From Achromobacter sp. UMC71 (GTDB lineage: Bacteria; Pseudomonadota; Gammaproteobacteria; Burkholderiales; Burkholderiaceae_B), in assembly GCF_014170305.1 (NCBI RefSeq), contig NZ_LZZT01000047.1, positions 124,001-188,000 of the forward strand: 64,000 bases of DNA, written 5' to 3'. Under the pieces are notes generated by a model. It saw only the letters and a program-made list of their open reading frames with translations, ran no database searches and was not told the origin of the DNA. Both the position numbers and the translations under genes were made by a program. Position 1 is the stretch's first letter, and the number at the start of each line of letters is the position of its first letter. Below are positions 8,490 through 15,394 of the stretch, in pieces.

Positions 8490-8598
8490 CAGGTCCACGC
8501 AGAACGCCCTCTGCCGCAGCCTGTTGAACAGGTTGCGGTTGTATCCCAAGCCCCAGGCAGCACCGGGGCGGTAGCGCAAGCCCACGGCTTGCCGGGAT
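8482..8598 (+). promoter_or_regulatory. structured leader RNA overlapping the leader-1 stop codon
   Basis: CTGTTTAACAGG (8482-8493) pairs along its whole length, with one G-U wobble, to CCTGTTGAACAG (8520-8531). Inside, GCAGA (8499-8503) pairs with TCTGC (8510-8514). A second element pairs ATCCCAAGCC (8543-8552) with GGCTT plus GGGAT (8586-8598, three bases bulged). At DNA level the two CTGTTNAACAG sites are also near-perfect palindromes 39 bp apart, so a protein operator is an alternative reading. From 8599 to 8742 I see only a GCACG-T7-CGTGC hairpin (8654-8670) and the ribosome-binding site of the next gene. Confidence 0.5.
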
Positions 8599-8742
8599 TC
8601 TTCCCCCGACATAATCCGCCAGAACCGCCGCTAGTCGCAGCGCCAGCGTTCGTGCACGTTTTTTTCGTGCCACCCGCCCAGCGCCGTGCGTGCGTGCGCG
8701 CGTATCCGCGATACCGCTCCCCATTTTGCAATGGAGGTCGTT

Positions 8743-9075
8743 ATGCGTTTCTTCGACTTGTTCCTGCGCCGCGCCGGCGTGGACCGCGCCACCGCCCTGG
8801 GCCGCCGCCGCGGCACTTCGCGCCTGACCGTCATCTGCCCGCGCGATGAACTGGGCGCCCTGCGCAAGCAGATCTGCCTGGACTTCAGCGCCGCCGGACT
8901 CGATGTTTCGCAGGTGCAGATCGACCAGGGCCGCGATCCTGGCATGGCTTCGGCCTGCATCACCGTCAATTGCCCGCCCGAACTGCGCGCCGAACTGATG
9001 TCGCAAGCGCGTCGGCTGAGCGCCAATCCCGCTGTGCGCCACGTGCATTTCGGCGCCCAACCGCTGGCGGCCTGA
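8743..9075 (+). CDS. small stand-alone MgtC C-terminal/ACT-like protein
   Basis: A 110-residue soluble protein. After a basic N-terminus (MRFFDLFLRRAGVDRATALG) comes one alpha/beta domain: TSRLTVICPRDELGALRKQI, LDFSAAGLDVSQVQID, ASACITVNCPPELRAELMSQ and a closing strand in NPAVRHVHF. This order resembles the ACT-like C-terminal domain of MgtC proteins, but the membrane part is absent. The ATG at 8743 has GGAGG at 8733-8737; an ATG at 8731 overlaps that site and is unlikely. Its place between two leader peptides upstream of mgtA suggests a role in Mg2+ homeostasis. The domain match is by eye and only moderately sure. Confidence 0.65.
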   Translation: MRFFDLFLRRAGVDRATALGRRRGTSRLTVICPRDELGALRKQICLDFSAAGLDVSQVQIDQGRDPGMASACITVNCPPELRAELMSQARRLSANPAVRHVHFGAQPLAA

Positions 9076-9104
9076 GTCCGCCGCCCATCCCCCCAGGAGA
9101 GACC

Positions 9105-9170
9105 ATGCCCAGTGCCTTAGACCCCGAGCCTCGATCGCGCCCCACGCGTGGCGCCGGTTTGTCCGTCTGA
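9105..9170 (+). CDS. candidate MgtL-like leader peptide 2 (Asp-Pro-Glu-Pro core)
   Basis: A 21-residue ORF starting MPSALDPEPRSRPTRG, with AGGAG at 9095-9099 five bases before the ATG and a TGA stop at 9168-9170. The LDPEPRSRP stretch (acidic-Pro-acidic-Pro, then Arg and Pro) closely recalls the EPDPTP-type start of the enterobacterial MgtL peptide. MgtL destabilises its own ribosome at low Mg2+ and is slow at proline codons. Four of the 21 residues are proline. It lies 29 bp after the ACT-like gene and 328 bp before mgtA, the right place for a leader controlling mgtA. Function is inferred from composition and position. Confidence 0.6.
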   Translation: MPSALDPEPRSRPTRGAGLSV

Positions 9171-9498
9171 CCTGTCTTCTCCTTGCGAGCCGACTGGCCG
9201 GATAGTCACCCGGTCCGTACGGAATCCGCAGCCCTGAACCCCCGGCCAGGCCCGCCACGCGCGCGCCGGTTCCGCCGGCCCAGGTTCTTCCGCTAGTTTC
9301 CCGTTCCGCTTCACGCTCCCGGCGCGCCCATCGACGCGATCCGGACACCGGCAACATCGCCCCGGTGCCTGCGCACGCCTGTACGTGGCGGATCCGGCCT
9401 GCTTTGCGCAGGCCGTGGCCCCGTGCTGCCTGCGATCAGGCCTGGCCGCGTGCCGCCCGTGTCTCTCAGAACAACACCAAAAAACCCCGAGCACTCCG
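9171..9498 (+). promoter_or_regulatory. long C-rich mgtA leader with stem-loop; possible Rho-dependent attenuator
   Basis: This 328-nt untranslated stretch separates leader peptide 2 from mgtA. CTGGCCGG (9194-9201) can pair with CCGGCCAG (9242-9249), enclosing the palindrome TCCGTACGGA (9214-9223). The following 9285-9480 is strikingly C-rich with little secondary structure, the profile of a rut site. In Salmonella the mgtA leader uses Rho in this way; here it is inference. An in-frame GTG at 9385 would add 38 Cys-rich residues to MgtA but has no family support. Confidence 0.45.
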
Positions 9499-12300
9499 AT
9501 GTTTACATTCCTGAAGACCTTTTTCTCTTCCGCGGCCGGGCTGCGGCGATCGGGGCGCCACTTCCGGCGTTCCCCCATGCTTGAACAGGGCAGCGGCCAG
9601 GCTGTCGCCGTGTCGTCCGACGCCTCGCGCCGCGCCAACCGCCGCATGCTGGACGTGGCGCGCATGGACTTCGATGCGCTGTTCGCGATGTTCCGCAGCG
9701 GCCGCGGCGGCCTGTCGCAGGCCCAGGCCGAAGAAGCCCGCGCCCGCTACGGCGCCAATGAGGTCGATCACGAAAAGCCGCTGACCTGGTATGCCCACCT
9801 GTGGCAGTCGTTCCGCAATCCCTTCAATCTGCTCCTGACCGGCCTGGCGACCCTGTCCTGGGTCACCGATGTGTACATGGCCGAACCCGATGACCAGTCC
9901 TGGAAGGGCGTCATCATCATCGGCTCCATGGTGGTCATCTCCACGCTGTTGCGCTTTGTGCAGGAGCGGCGCTCGAACCGCGCGGCCGAAGCCCTGAAGG
10001 CGATGGTGCAGAACACCGCCACCGTCTTGCGCAGCGACGCCGCCGGCATGGCCGAGGGCGACACCCAGCGTGTCTTCGGCGCCACGCTGCACGCTTCTGG
10101 CTCGCGCCAGATCGAAGTGCCGCTGGCCGAACTTGTGCCCGGCGATGTGGTGCTGCTGTCTGCGGGCGACATGATTCCGGCGGACTGCCGCATCCTGGGC
10201 GCCAAGGACCTGTTCATCGCGCAGGCCGCGCTGACCGGCGAATCGCTGCCGGTTGAAAAGTACGCCGTGCAGCGCGCCGAGACCGCCAACTCGCTCGAAC
10301 TGGAAAACATGGCCTTCATGGGGACCAACGTGGTCAGCGGGTCCGGCAGCGCGCTGGTGGTCGCGACCGGATCGGGCACGTACTTCGGCCAGCTGGCCGG
10401 GCGTGTGACCCAGACCTCGCGCATCCCTACGCAATTCCAGCAGGGCATCAACCGCGTGAGCTGGGTGCTGATCCGCTTCATGCTGGTGATGGCGCCGATC
10501 GTTTTGCTGATCAACGGCTTCACCAAAGGCGATTGGCTCGAGGCGTTGTTGTTTGCGCTGGCGATCGCCGTGGGCCTGACCCCGGAAATGCTGCCCATGA
10601 TCGTCACTGCCACGCTGGCCAAGGGCGCCGTGCGTATGTCGCGGCGCAAGGTCGTGGTCAAGCGGCTGGACGCCATCCAGAACCTGGGCGCGATGAATGT
10701 GCTGTGCACCGACAAGACCGGCACGTTGACGCAGGACCGCATCGTGCTCGAGCGCCACACCGACGTGTACGGCGCCAGCAGCGACGACGTGCTGGCCTAT
10801 GCCTACCTGAACAGCTATTACCAGACCGGCCTGAAAAACCTGTTGGACGTGGCAGTGCTGCGCCATGCCGAGGTCGAGCGCCAGCTGGACCTGGCCGCCA
10901 AGTACCGCAAGATCGACGAGATCCCGTTCGATTTCTCGCGCCGTCGCATGTCGGTGGTGGTCAGCGAAACCGAGAACGGGCGCGAACACCACGAGCTGAT
11001 CTGCAAGGGCGCCCTGGAAGAAATGCTGTCGGTCTGCACCCGCCTGCGGGTAGGCAGCGACGTGCACCTGTTGACCGACGCGCGGCGCGCGGACATCCGC
11101 CGCGTGACGGCCGACCTGAACCGCGACGGGTTGCGCGTGATCGCGGTGGGCGTGCGCGAATTGCCGCCTACGCAGCAAGCCTACGGCGTGGCGGATGAAT
11201 CCGATCTGGTTCTGGTGGGATACATCGCCTTCCTGGATCCCCCCAAGGAATCCACTGGCCCGGCGCTGGCGGCCCTGCGCGGGTCCGGCATCGAAGTGAA
11301 GGTGCTGACCGGCGACGTGGAGCTGGTCACGCAAAAGGTCTGCCGCGAAGTGGGGTTCGAGGTCCGCAAAGTCTATCTGGGCGACCAGATCGAAGCGATG
11401 GACGACGCCCGCCTGGCGGTGGCCGTCGGCGAGGCCAATGTGTTCGCCCGGCTGACGCCGGCGCACAAGGAGCGCATTGTGCACATGCTGCGCGCCCAGG
11501 GCAATACGGTGGGTTTCATGGGGGACGGCATCAACGACGCGCCGGCCTTGCGGGCGGCCGATGTGGGGATTTCCGTCGATTCGGCGGTCGATATCTCGAA
11601 GGAAGCCGCCGACATCATCCTGCTGGAAAAAAGCCTGATGGTGCTGGAAGACGGCGTGATCGAAGGCCGCAAGACCTTCTGCAACATGCTCAAGTACCTG
11701 AAGATGACCGCCAGCTCCAACTTCGGCAACGTCTTCTCGGTCCTGGTGGCCAGTGCCTTCCTGCCGTTCCTGCCGATGCTGCCGATCCACTTGCTGCTGC
11801 AGAATTTGATGTACGACATATCGCAGACGGCCATTCCGTTCGACAATGTCGATGAAGAACTTCTGAAAAAGCCGCAGCAATGGGATCCCGCCGGCCTGGG
11901 ACGCTTCATGGTGTTCTTTGGCCCCATCAGCTCCATTTTCGACATCGCCACCTATGCGCTCATGTGGTACGTGTTCCAGGCCAACGCGCCCGAACATCAG
12001 ACCCTGTTTCAGTCGGGCTGGTTCGTCGAAGGGCTGTTGTCGCAGACGCTTATCGTGCATATGATCCGCACACGCAAGATTCCGTTCCTGCAGAGCCGCG
12101 CCGCCTGGCCGCTGATGGCGATGACGGTGATGGTGGTCGGGTTGGGGCTGTTCCTGCCGTTTTCGCCCTTGGCCGGCTACTTCCAGCTGCAGGCGCTGCC
12201 GTGGTCGTACTTCCCGTGGCTGGTGGGCATCCTGCTCAGCTACTGCGTCCTGACGCAATTGCTCAAGGGTATCTGGGTCCGCCGCTACGGCTGGCAATAG
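9499..12300 (+). CDS. mgtA: Mg2+-transporting P-type ATPase MgtA
   Basis: A type P3B ATPase importing Mg2+ across the inner membrane (933 residues from the ATG at 9499). The actuator TGES motif (in AALTGESLPVEK), the phosphorylated Asp405 in CTDKTGTLTQD, the GLTPEMLPM membrane signature and the hinge motif GDGINDAPAL (Asp676) are all present. The C-terminal helices end in SRRYGWQ-like residues (here RRYGWQ), as in E. coli MgtA. The start is chosen because MFTFLKTFF aligns with the family N-terminus. No strong ribosome-binding site precedes it, suggesting translational control. It is preceded by an elaborate leader and followed after 57 bp by a porin gene. Confidence 0.97.
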   Translation: MFTFLKTFFSSAAGLRRSGRHFRRSPMLEQGSGQAVAVSSDASRRANRRMLDVARMDFDALFAMFRSGRGGLSQAQAEEARARYGANEVDHEKPLTWYAHLWQSFRNPFNLLLTGLATLSWVTDVYMAEPDDQSWKGVIIIGSMVVISTLLRFVQERRSNRAAEALKAMVQNTATVLRSDAAGMAEGDTQRVFGATLHASGSRQIEVPLAELVPGDVVLLSAGDMIPADCRILGAKDLFIAQAALTGESLPVEKYAVQRAETANSLELENMAFMGTNVVSGSGSALVVATGSGTYFGQLAGRVTQTSRIPTQFQQGINRVSWVLIRFMLVMAPIVLLINGFTKGDWLEALLFALAIAVGLTPEMLPMIVTATLAKGAVRMSRRKVVVKRLDAIQNLGAMNVLCTDKTGTLTQDRIVLERHTDVYGASSDDVLAYAYLNSYYQTGLKNLLDVAVLRHAEVERQLDLAAKYRKIDEIPFDFSRRRMSVVVSETENGREHHELICKGALEEMLSVCTRLRVGSDVHLLTDARRADIRRVTADLNRDGLRVIAVGVRELPPTQQAYGVADESDLVLVGYIAFLDPPKESTGPALAALRGSGIEVKVLTGDVELVTQKVCREVGFEVRKVYLGDQIEAMDDARLAVAVGEANVFARLTPAHKERIVHMLRAQGNTVGFMGDGINDAPALRAADVGISVDSAVDISKEAADIILLEKSLMVLEDGVIEGRKTFCNMLKYLKMTASSNFGNVFSVLVASAFLPFLPMLPIHLLLQNLMYDISQTAIPFDNVDEELLKKPQQWDPAGLGRFMVFFGPISSIFDIATYALMWYVFQANAPEHQTLFQSGWFVEGLLSQTLIVHMIRTRKIPFLQSRAAWPLMAMTVMVVGLGLFLPFSPLAGYFQLQALPWSYFPWLVGILLSYCVLTQLLKGIWVRRYGWQ

Positions 12301-12317
12301 TCAAACCGAACCACCTG

Positions 12318-12340
12318 GCGGCGGGCATCTGGCCCGCCGC
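12318..12340 (+). repeat. 9-bp stem hairpin between mgtA and the porin gene
   Basis: GCGGCGGGC (12318-12326) and GCCCGCCGC (12332-12340) form a perfect stem with a 5-base loop and no T tract. It could be an mRNA-stabilising or processing element in an mgtA-porin transcript, or a weak terminator. Confidence 0.55.
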
Positions 12341-12357
12341 GGATTCAGGAGATAGCT

Positions 12358-13464
12358 ATGAGAATCACGACTGTTGCCACGACGCTGATGGCGGGCGCGG
12401 CAAGTATTCCCCTGATGGCGCACGCGGCCGGCGACGGCCCGGGCGTGCAACTGTACGGCGTGGTCGACGCCGGCATCGCCACCACCCATACGTCGGGCCA
12501 GGGCAGCCATAGCGGCCTGCTCAACGGCGGTCTGACCGATTCCTTGTGGGGCCTGCGCGGCAGCGAAGACCTGGGCGATGGCTGGAGCACCCGCTTCCAA
12601 TTGGAAAGCGGCTTCGATCCGTCCACCGGCAAGCGCGCCGACGACGACCGCCTGTTCAACTACGGCGCCTGGGTCGGGCTGGCGCATGAACGCTACGGCG
12701 ACCTGCGCCTGGGCCGCCAATACACCGTCGGCAAGACCTACGGCAATGCGCTGGAGCTTGCCTCCTGGAAGGAAATGGGCATGGGCGCCACCTTCAAGGC
12801 GTCCGACAACTATCAGTTCAGCAACCTGGTCAACTATTACACGCCTACCTGGCAGGGCTTCCAGGCCGGCATCGGCTATGCCTTCGATGCCGATGGCCGC
12901 GACCGCTTCCAGACCGCCGCCAACAACCGCGCGCTCAGCCTGGGCCTGAAATACGAGGACGGACCGCTCCTGGCGGTGGCCACCTGGGACCAGATGCGTC
13001 TGGCGGATCCGCCCGCCGGCAACAATGGGCGGCCGCAGGCGGTGCAATTGGGGGCGTCCTATGACTTCGAGGTCGTCAAGGTGTCGGTGGCCTGGTCGCG
13101 TCAGCGCAACGGCTACGTCGGCCTGGACGGCGGCGATCCCGACAATCTCGGCCAGAACCTGGGGCCGGCGGCCTTCGCCCGCGGCGGCGCCATCAACGCC
13201 TGGCTGCTGGGCGCCAGCGTGCCGGTGGGGCATGGCACCGTGGTGGCGCAGTGGTCGCTGGCCAGTCCGGACTGGACGTGGGAAGACGGCTCCAAGGCGC
13301 GTAATGCGCAGTTGGTGACCCTAGGGTATACCTATGACCTGTCGCCGCGCACCACGCTCTATGCGTTCGCCGGCTACGCGTCCAATTACACCCTGGATAA
13401 CCAGTTCGACCCTGGCCATTCGCATACCTCGCGTTTTGGCACGGGCATTTCGCACCGGTTCTGA
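12358..13464 (+). CDS. general outer-membrane porin (Burkholderiales type)
   Basis: A 368-residue trimeric porin with a signal peptide (cleavage probably after MAHA). The mature chain begins with the first strand VQLYGVVDAGIA, contains the family segment SLWGLRGSEDLGDGWSTRFQLESGFD (residues about 62-87) and RLGRQYT, and ends in the strand HTSRFGTGISHRF with the terminal Phe required for Bam-dependent insertion. The AGGAG ribosome-binding site lies at 12347-12351. No obvious promoter is seen in the 57 bp behind mgtA, so it may be co-transcribed with it. Substrate preference cannot be read from sequence. Confidence 0.93.
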   Translation: MRITTVATTLMAGAASIPLMAHAAGDGPGVQLYGVVDAGIATTHTSGQGSHSGLLNGGLTDSLWGLRGSEDLGDGWSTRFQLESGFDPSTGKRADDDRLFNYGAWVGLAHERYGDLRLGRQYTVGKTYGNALELASWKEMGMGATFKASDNYQFSNLVNYYTPTWQGFQAGIGYAFDADGRDRFQTAANNRALSLGLKYEDGPLLAVATWDQMRLADPPAGNNGRPQAVQLGASYDFEVVKVSVAWSRQRNGYVGLDGGDPDNLGQNLGPAAFARGGAINAWLLGASVPVGHGTVVAQWSLASPDWTWEDGSKARNAQLVTLGYTYDLSPRTTLYAFAGYASNYTLDNQFDPGHSHTSRFGTGISHRF

Positions 13465-13550
13465 GCCGGACGGGGGGCGTCCGGGTCTACTACAATCGAC
13501 CCGGTTGCGTGTTTTGGCCCGGGCGGCTTCCCCCCGCTGGCATTTTCCGG

Positions 13551-14426
13551 ATGACCCGCATGGACAGTCTCGAATGGCTCATACCCTGGGAGTTCTCTCC
13601 CACGCTGGTGGCCTCCTTCCTGGTGGCCATCGTGCTGTTTGTGCGCGGCCAGCGCGTCCATCACGTATCGGGCGCGCGCCGCGTGCTGTTCTGGACCGGC
13701 ATGGTCCTGCTGTACCTGTCCATGCACACGCGGCTGGACTACTACGCCGAGCGGATGTTCTTCATCCATCGTATCCAGCACCTGGTGCTGCACCACCTGG
13801 GGCCGCTGGTCGTCATGGCGGCTTTTCCTGGCCAGGTCATGCGCGCGGGCCTGCCGATGTCCTGGCGCGTCCGGCTACGTGATTTCCTGTGCACGGGTTG
13901 GGGCCGCGGCACCGTGGCCGTGCTGACCAACAAGATCTTCGTGCCGACCCTGTTCGTGTTCCTGGTGCTGGTCTGGCTGATCCCGTCGGTGCAGTTCTAT
14001 TCCATGCTCGACTGGCGGCTGTACCGCGTGATGAACTGGTCCGTGGTGATCAGCGGCTTCATGTACTGGAACCTGATCCTGGACCGCCGTCCCAGTCCGC
14101 CTGCCGCGATGACGCCGGGCGGCCGCGTGATTTCACCGATCCTGACCATGCTGCCGCAAATGGTGGCGGGGGCGGTCATCGCCTTTACCGAAAGCGATAT
14201 CTATCCGCTGTTCGAGCTGTGCGGCCGCGCCATCGCGATGTCGGCCCAAACGGACCAGACCATCGGCGGCCTGACCATGTGGATTCCGGCCGCGCTGGTG
14301 GAAGTGATCGGCTTGATGGTGGCCCTGGGGACGCTGATGCGGCTGTCGGCCAAGGGCCGTCTGCGCAAGGCCGACCGCGACGCCCTGGCGCAGGCCCGTG
14401 CCCGAGCCCGGGCGGCGTCCGTCTGA
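13551..14426 (+). CDS. CtaG/caa3-type cytochrome c oxidase assembly membrane protein
   Basis: A 291-residue polytopic protein with about seven hydrophobic helices. It carries the caa3_CtaG pattern, including MHTRLDYYAERMFFIHRIQH with several conserved His residues, VLHHLGPLVV, and FMYWNLILDRRP. Family members are thought to assist copper delivery or assembly of terminal oxidases. No oxidase genes adjoin it here. The ATG at 13551 or the in-frame ATG at 13560 are both possible; neither has a good ribosome-binding site. A TACAAT hexamer (13491-13496) lies upstream without a clear -35. Confidence 0.82.
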   Translation: MTRMDSLEWLIPWEFSPTLVASFLVAIVLFVRGQRVHHVSGARRVLFWTGMVLLYLSMHTRLDYYAERMFFIHRIQHLVLHHLGPLVVMAAFPGQVMRAGLPMSWRVRLRDFLCTGWGRGTVAVLTNKIFVPTLFVFLVLVWLIPSVQFYSMLDWRLYRVMNWSVVISGFMYWNLILDRRPSPPAAMTPGGRVISPILTMLPQMVAGAVIAFTESDIYPLFELCGRAIAMSAQTDQTIGGLTMWIPAALVEVIGLMVALGTLMRLSAKGRLRKADRDALAQARARARAASV

Positions 14427-14438
14427 AGACTGCCGGGG

Positions 14439-14498
14439 CTGGCGCGCCGCGAGGGCGCGCCAGATGGGGATGCGCGGCTGCCGGATCAGTCCGGCAGC
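14439..14498. repeat. two strong hairpins between convergent ctaG-like gene and galU
   Basis: CTGGCGCGCC (14439-14448) pairs perfectly with GGCGCGCCAG (14454-14463). GCTGCCGGA (14477-14485) pairs with TCCGGCAGC (14490-14498), the latter spanning the galU stop codon. Neither has a U tract. They may protect both 3' ends or act as bidirectional terminators. Confidence 0.5.
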
Positions 14499-15337
14499 AG
14501 ACCGTGGTACTTCTTGCCCAGCGCCACGGTGGCCTGGAACATGCCTGCCTTGTTGCCGCAGTCGTAGCGCGTGCCTTCGTAGCGGTGCGCGTACACCGCG
14601 CGTTCGCGCATCATCGAGGCGATGCCGTCGGTCAGCTGGATCTCATTGCCCGCGCCCATCTTGGTCGAGCGCAGATGGTCGAAGATCGCGGCTTCCAGCA
14701 CATAGCGGCCCACCACTGCCAGCGTCGAGGGCGCGGCGGCGGGATCGGGCTTTTCAACGATGTGGGTCACGCGCTCGGTGCGGCCGTCGGCCTGGGCATC
14801 GCCGGCCCGGGTGGCCACGATGCCGTACTTGCGCGTGTCTTCGCGCGGCACGTCCTGCACGCCCAGCACGCTGGCGTTCTGGAGCATGGCGACGTCCACC
14901 AATTGCTTCAGGGCGGGAGAGTCGCCGTCGATCAGGTCGTCGGCCAGCAGCACGGCGAAGGGCTCGTCGCCCACCGCCGGAGCGGCCGACAGCACGGCGT
15001 GACCCAGGCCCAGCGGCGCGGATTGGCGGATATAGAGGCAATTGACGTGGGCAGGTAGAATGCCCCGCACCATCGCCAGAAGCTCGTGCTTGCCTTTGCT
15101 TTCAAGGTCGGACTCGAGCTCGGGGGCGGAGTCGAAATGGTCTTCGATGGCGCGCTTGTTGCGACCCGTAACGAAGATCAGGTCCGTGATGCCGGCAGCC
15201 ACGGCTTCTTCGACGGCGTACTGGATCAGCGGTTTGTCGACGACGGGCAGCATTTCCTTGGGCATCGCCTTGGTGGCGGGCAGGAAACGCGTGCCCATGC
15301 CGGCGACAGGGAAAACGGCTTTACGGACGGGACGCAT
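14486..15337 (-). CDS. galU: UTP--glucose-1-phosphate uridylyltransferase
   Basis: GalU makes UDP-glucose from UTP and glucose-1-phosphate for LPS, capsule and trehalose pathways. The 283-residue protein starts [20 protein letters not shown] and continues [16 protein letters not shown], the nucleotide-binding signature. Other family segments are [20 protein letters not shown] and [12 protein letters not shown]. The ATG at 15337 is fixed by the conserved N-terminus, although the reading frame remains open far upstream. It diverges from bepA, the start codons lying 57 bp apart. Confidence 0.97.
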   Translation of the reverse strand: MRPVRKAVFPVAGMGTRFLPATKAMPKEMLPVVDKPLIQYAVEEAVAAGITDLIFVTGRNKRAIEDHFDSAPELESDLESKGKHELLAMVRGILPAHVNCLYIRQSAPLGLGHAVLSAAPAVGDEPFAVLLADDLIDGDSPALKQLVDVAMLQNASVLGVQDVPREDTRKYGIVATRAGDAQADGRTERVTHIVEKPDPAAAPSTLAVVGRYVLEAAIFDHLRSTKMGAGNEIQLTDGIASMMRERAVYAHRYEGTRYDCGNKAGMFQATVALGKKYHGLLPD

Positions 15338-15394
15338 TGAAACCTCGTAGGGGGTAACGATGAAACATTTTAAGCGCATCGCTATCATAGGCTT

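Noticed and set aside
8654-8670. Intrinsic terminator at the T7 run in the first leader
   Set aside because: The T run is the loop of a GCACG/CGTGC hairpin rather than the tail after a stem, so it does not fit a rho-independent terminator.
9385-9498. 38-residue Cys-rich N-terminal extension of MgtA from a GTG
   Set aside because: No ribosome-binding site, and the MFTFLKTFF start at 9499 aligns with known MgtA N-termini; the stretch is better read as leader RNA.
9466-12297. Long open frame on the minus strand opposite mgtA
   Set aside because: Shadow of the mgtA coding sequence; composition is His/Gln/Arg-rich and matches no family.
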